Source: Desulfobacula sp.
GTDB taxonomy: Bacteria; Desulfobacterota; Desulfobacteria; Desulfobacterales; Desulfobacteraceae
Direction: 5' to 3'
Assembly (NCBI GenBank): GCA_012031875.1
Contig: JAAUSZ010000010.1
Location: 1-43,923 of the forward strand
DNA: 43,923 nt
Shown: positions 43,255 to 43,923 of the stretch, in pieces
Position numbering within the stretch: position 1 is the stretch's first letter
Layout: every line of letters begins with the position of its first letter
Notes under the pieces: model-generated
Seen by the model: only the letters and a program-made list of their open reading frames with translations
Told to the model about the DNA's origin: nothing
The model's database searches: none
Made by a program: the position numbers and the translations under genes

Positions 43255-43880
43255 TTATTTTTTACCAGCCTTTTGAACTTCCAATATTCCTGTTTTAAAG
43301 CCGGGCAAAGCACCTTTAACCAGCAGGAGATTATCTTTAAGCTTAATATCGATTACCGTGAGATTTTTTACGGTTTCTCTTTTTACGCCCATGTGTCCGG
43401 GCATTTTCTTTCCTTTAAATACTCTTCCGGGGGTTGCACTGTTACCGATTGATCCCGGTTCCCTGTGATTCCTGCAACCGTGTGTCTCCGGGCCGCGGCT
43501 GAAACCGTGCCGTCTGATTGTGCCCTGAAAACCAAGCCCTTTTGAGATACCGGATATATTAACCTTGTCTCCCACGGCAAACAAATCAATCCCCATAACG
43601 GAGCCTGCCTCGGTCGTTTCGGCGTCATCGGTTCTGAATTCTCTTAAAACACCGAATCCCTTGTCACTGGATTTTTTTAAATGCCCTGCCAGGGGTTTAG
43701 TCAGTTTTTCAACAGGTTTTTCAATAAAACCAAGCTGAATTGCATTATATCCGTCTGTTTTTTTTGTCTTCACCTGGGTAACAACACACGGTCCCAATTG
43801 CACAACGGTAACAGGAATAAGTTTTCCATCTGCAGAAAACACTGTGGTCATCCCGATTTTTTTCCAAGTAATGCACTCAT
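43255..43880 (-). CDS. rplC: 50S ribosomal protein L3 (frameshifted)
   Basis: About 208 residues from the ATG at 43880 (MSALLGKKIGMTTVFSADGK), with AGGA upstream, if one base is added to the seven-T run at 43857-43863. Uncorrected, the frame gives an unlikely N-terminus. The family block is clear: GTIRRHGFSRGPETHGCRNH, then REPGSIGNSATPGRVFKGKK and MPGHMGVKRETVKNLTVIDI. L3 is an early-assembly protein reaching to the peptidyl-transferase centre. Confidence 0.94.
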
Positions 43881-43900
43881 AATGGGTTCCTGTCATTGAC

Positions 43901-43923
43901 CTATAGTTTTATTTCAACATCCA
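43901..43923 (-). CDS. rpsJ: 30S ribosomal protein S10, last codons only (gene runs off the right edge)
   Basis: Reading minus strand from the edge gives (V)DVEIKL followed by TAG at 43901-43903, which is the typical C-terminus of S10 (…GVDVEIKL). It lies 20 bases upstream of the rplC start, exactly where S10-operon order puts it. Confidence 0.85.

Noticed and set aside
1-43923. tRNA, rRNA, CRISPR arrays, insertion sequences, att sites
   Set aside because: I looked through the gaps between genes by eye and saw no cloverleaf, spaced direct repeats, transposase or integrase. A covariance-model search could still find a small RNA that I missed.

Overview
The window looks like a piece of a Gram-negative, anaerobic Desulfobacterota (Desulfobacteraceae-like) chromosome. 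This is inferred from the gene set and protein style: selenocysteine synthase SelA, a siroheme/tetrapyrrole cluster (hemC, cobA-hemD fusion), ADP-heptose synthesis (gmhA), several c-di-GMP/HDOD signalling proteins, and a complete S10-spc-alpha ribosomal operon. No 16S gene or other decisive marker lies in the window, so the assignment is not certain.

Layout. 1-2286 is AT-rich and looks foreign: a two-gene ATPase + DUF4276 module (145-1927, minus), followed by about 360 bases with no gene. 2287-3920 is an ABC-F protein. 4140-4623 is an antitoxin with a truncated PIN toxin. 4887-9837 is a compact plus-strand run: tag, a DUF2804 gene, nnr, tsaE, lysC. It converges on pyrF (9842-10576, minus), with a hairpin at the junction. 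10673-13117 is a Pat-like protein acetyltransferase, divergent from a triple-receiver GGDEF regulator that is followed by an isolated ilvH. An EF-hand-type protein (15499-16928, minus) converges on ilvH. 17045-23302 is a tightly packed plus-strand row: CheD-HDOD fusion, selA, a degenerate GGDEF-TPR protein, gmhA, a deoxyhypusine-synthase-like protein and a cyclic-nucleotide-binding regulator. 23388-27073 is a tetrapyrrole/molybdopterin operon (fmdB-like, hemC, cobA-hemD, moaA) behind a good sigma-70 promoter. 27201-29230 is an ECF sigma / anti-sigma module between two exported proteins, and 29348-30402 a DUF484-GGDEF cyclase. From 30466 to the right edge runs the minus-strand ribosomal operon: end of rpsJ, then rplC through rplQ, including secY, infA and rpoA.

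The most important technical observation is that eleven genes or domains are each broken by a one-base change in a homopolymer run, and each reads through perfectly once that run is changed by one base. Four are ribosomal protein genes (rplC, rplF, rplR, rplO) that should not be broken in a living cell. I therefore read these frameshifts as base-calling or assembly errors, and I annotate the genes over their full restored span.

Biologically, the best candidates for something unusual are these: the ATPase/DUF4276 pair, which resembles ATPase-plus-TOPRIM-like defence modules; the CheD deamidase fused to an HDOD signalling domain; the Pat-like acetyltransferase that has lost the histidine loop and the first half of its ATP-grasp; the toxin-less antitoxin; and the sigma/anti-sigma locus with exported proteins of unknown role. 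No tRNA, rRNA, CRISPR array, transposase or insertion sequence was seen.
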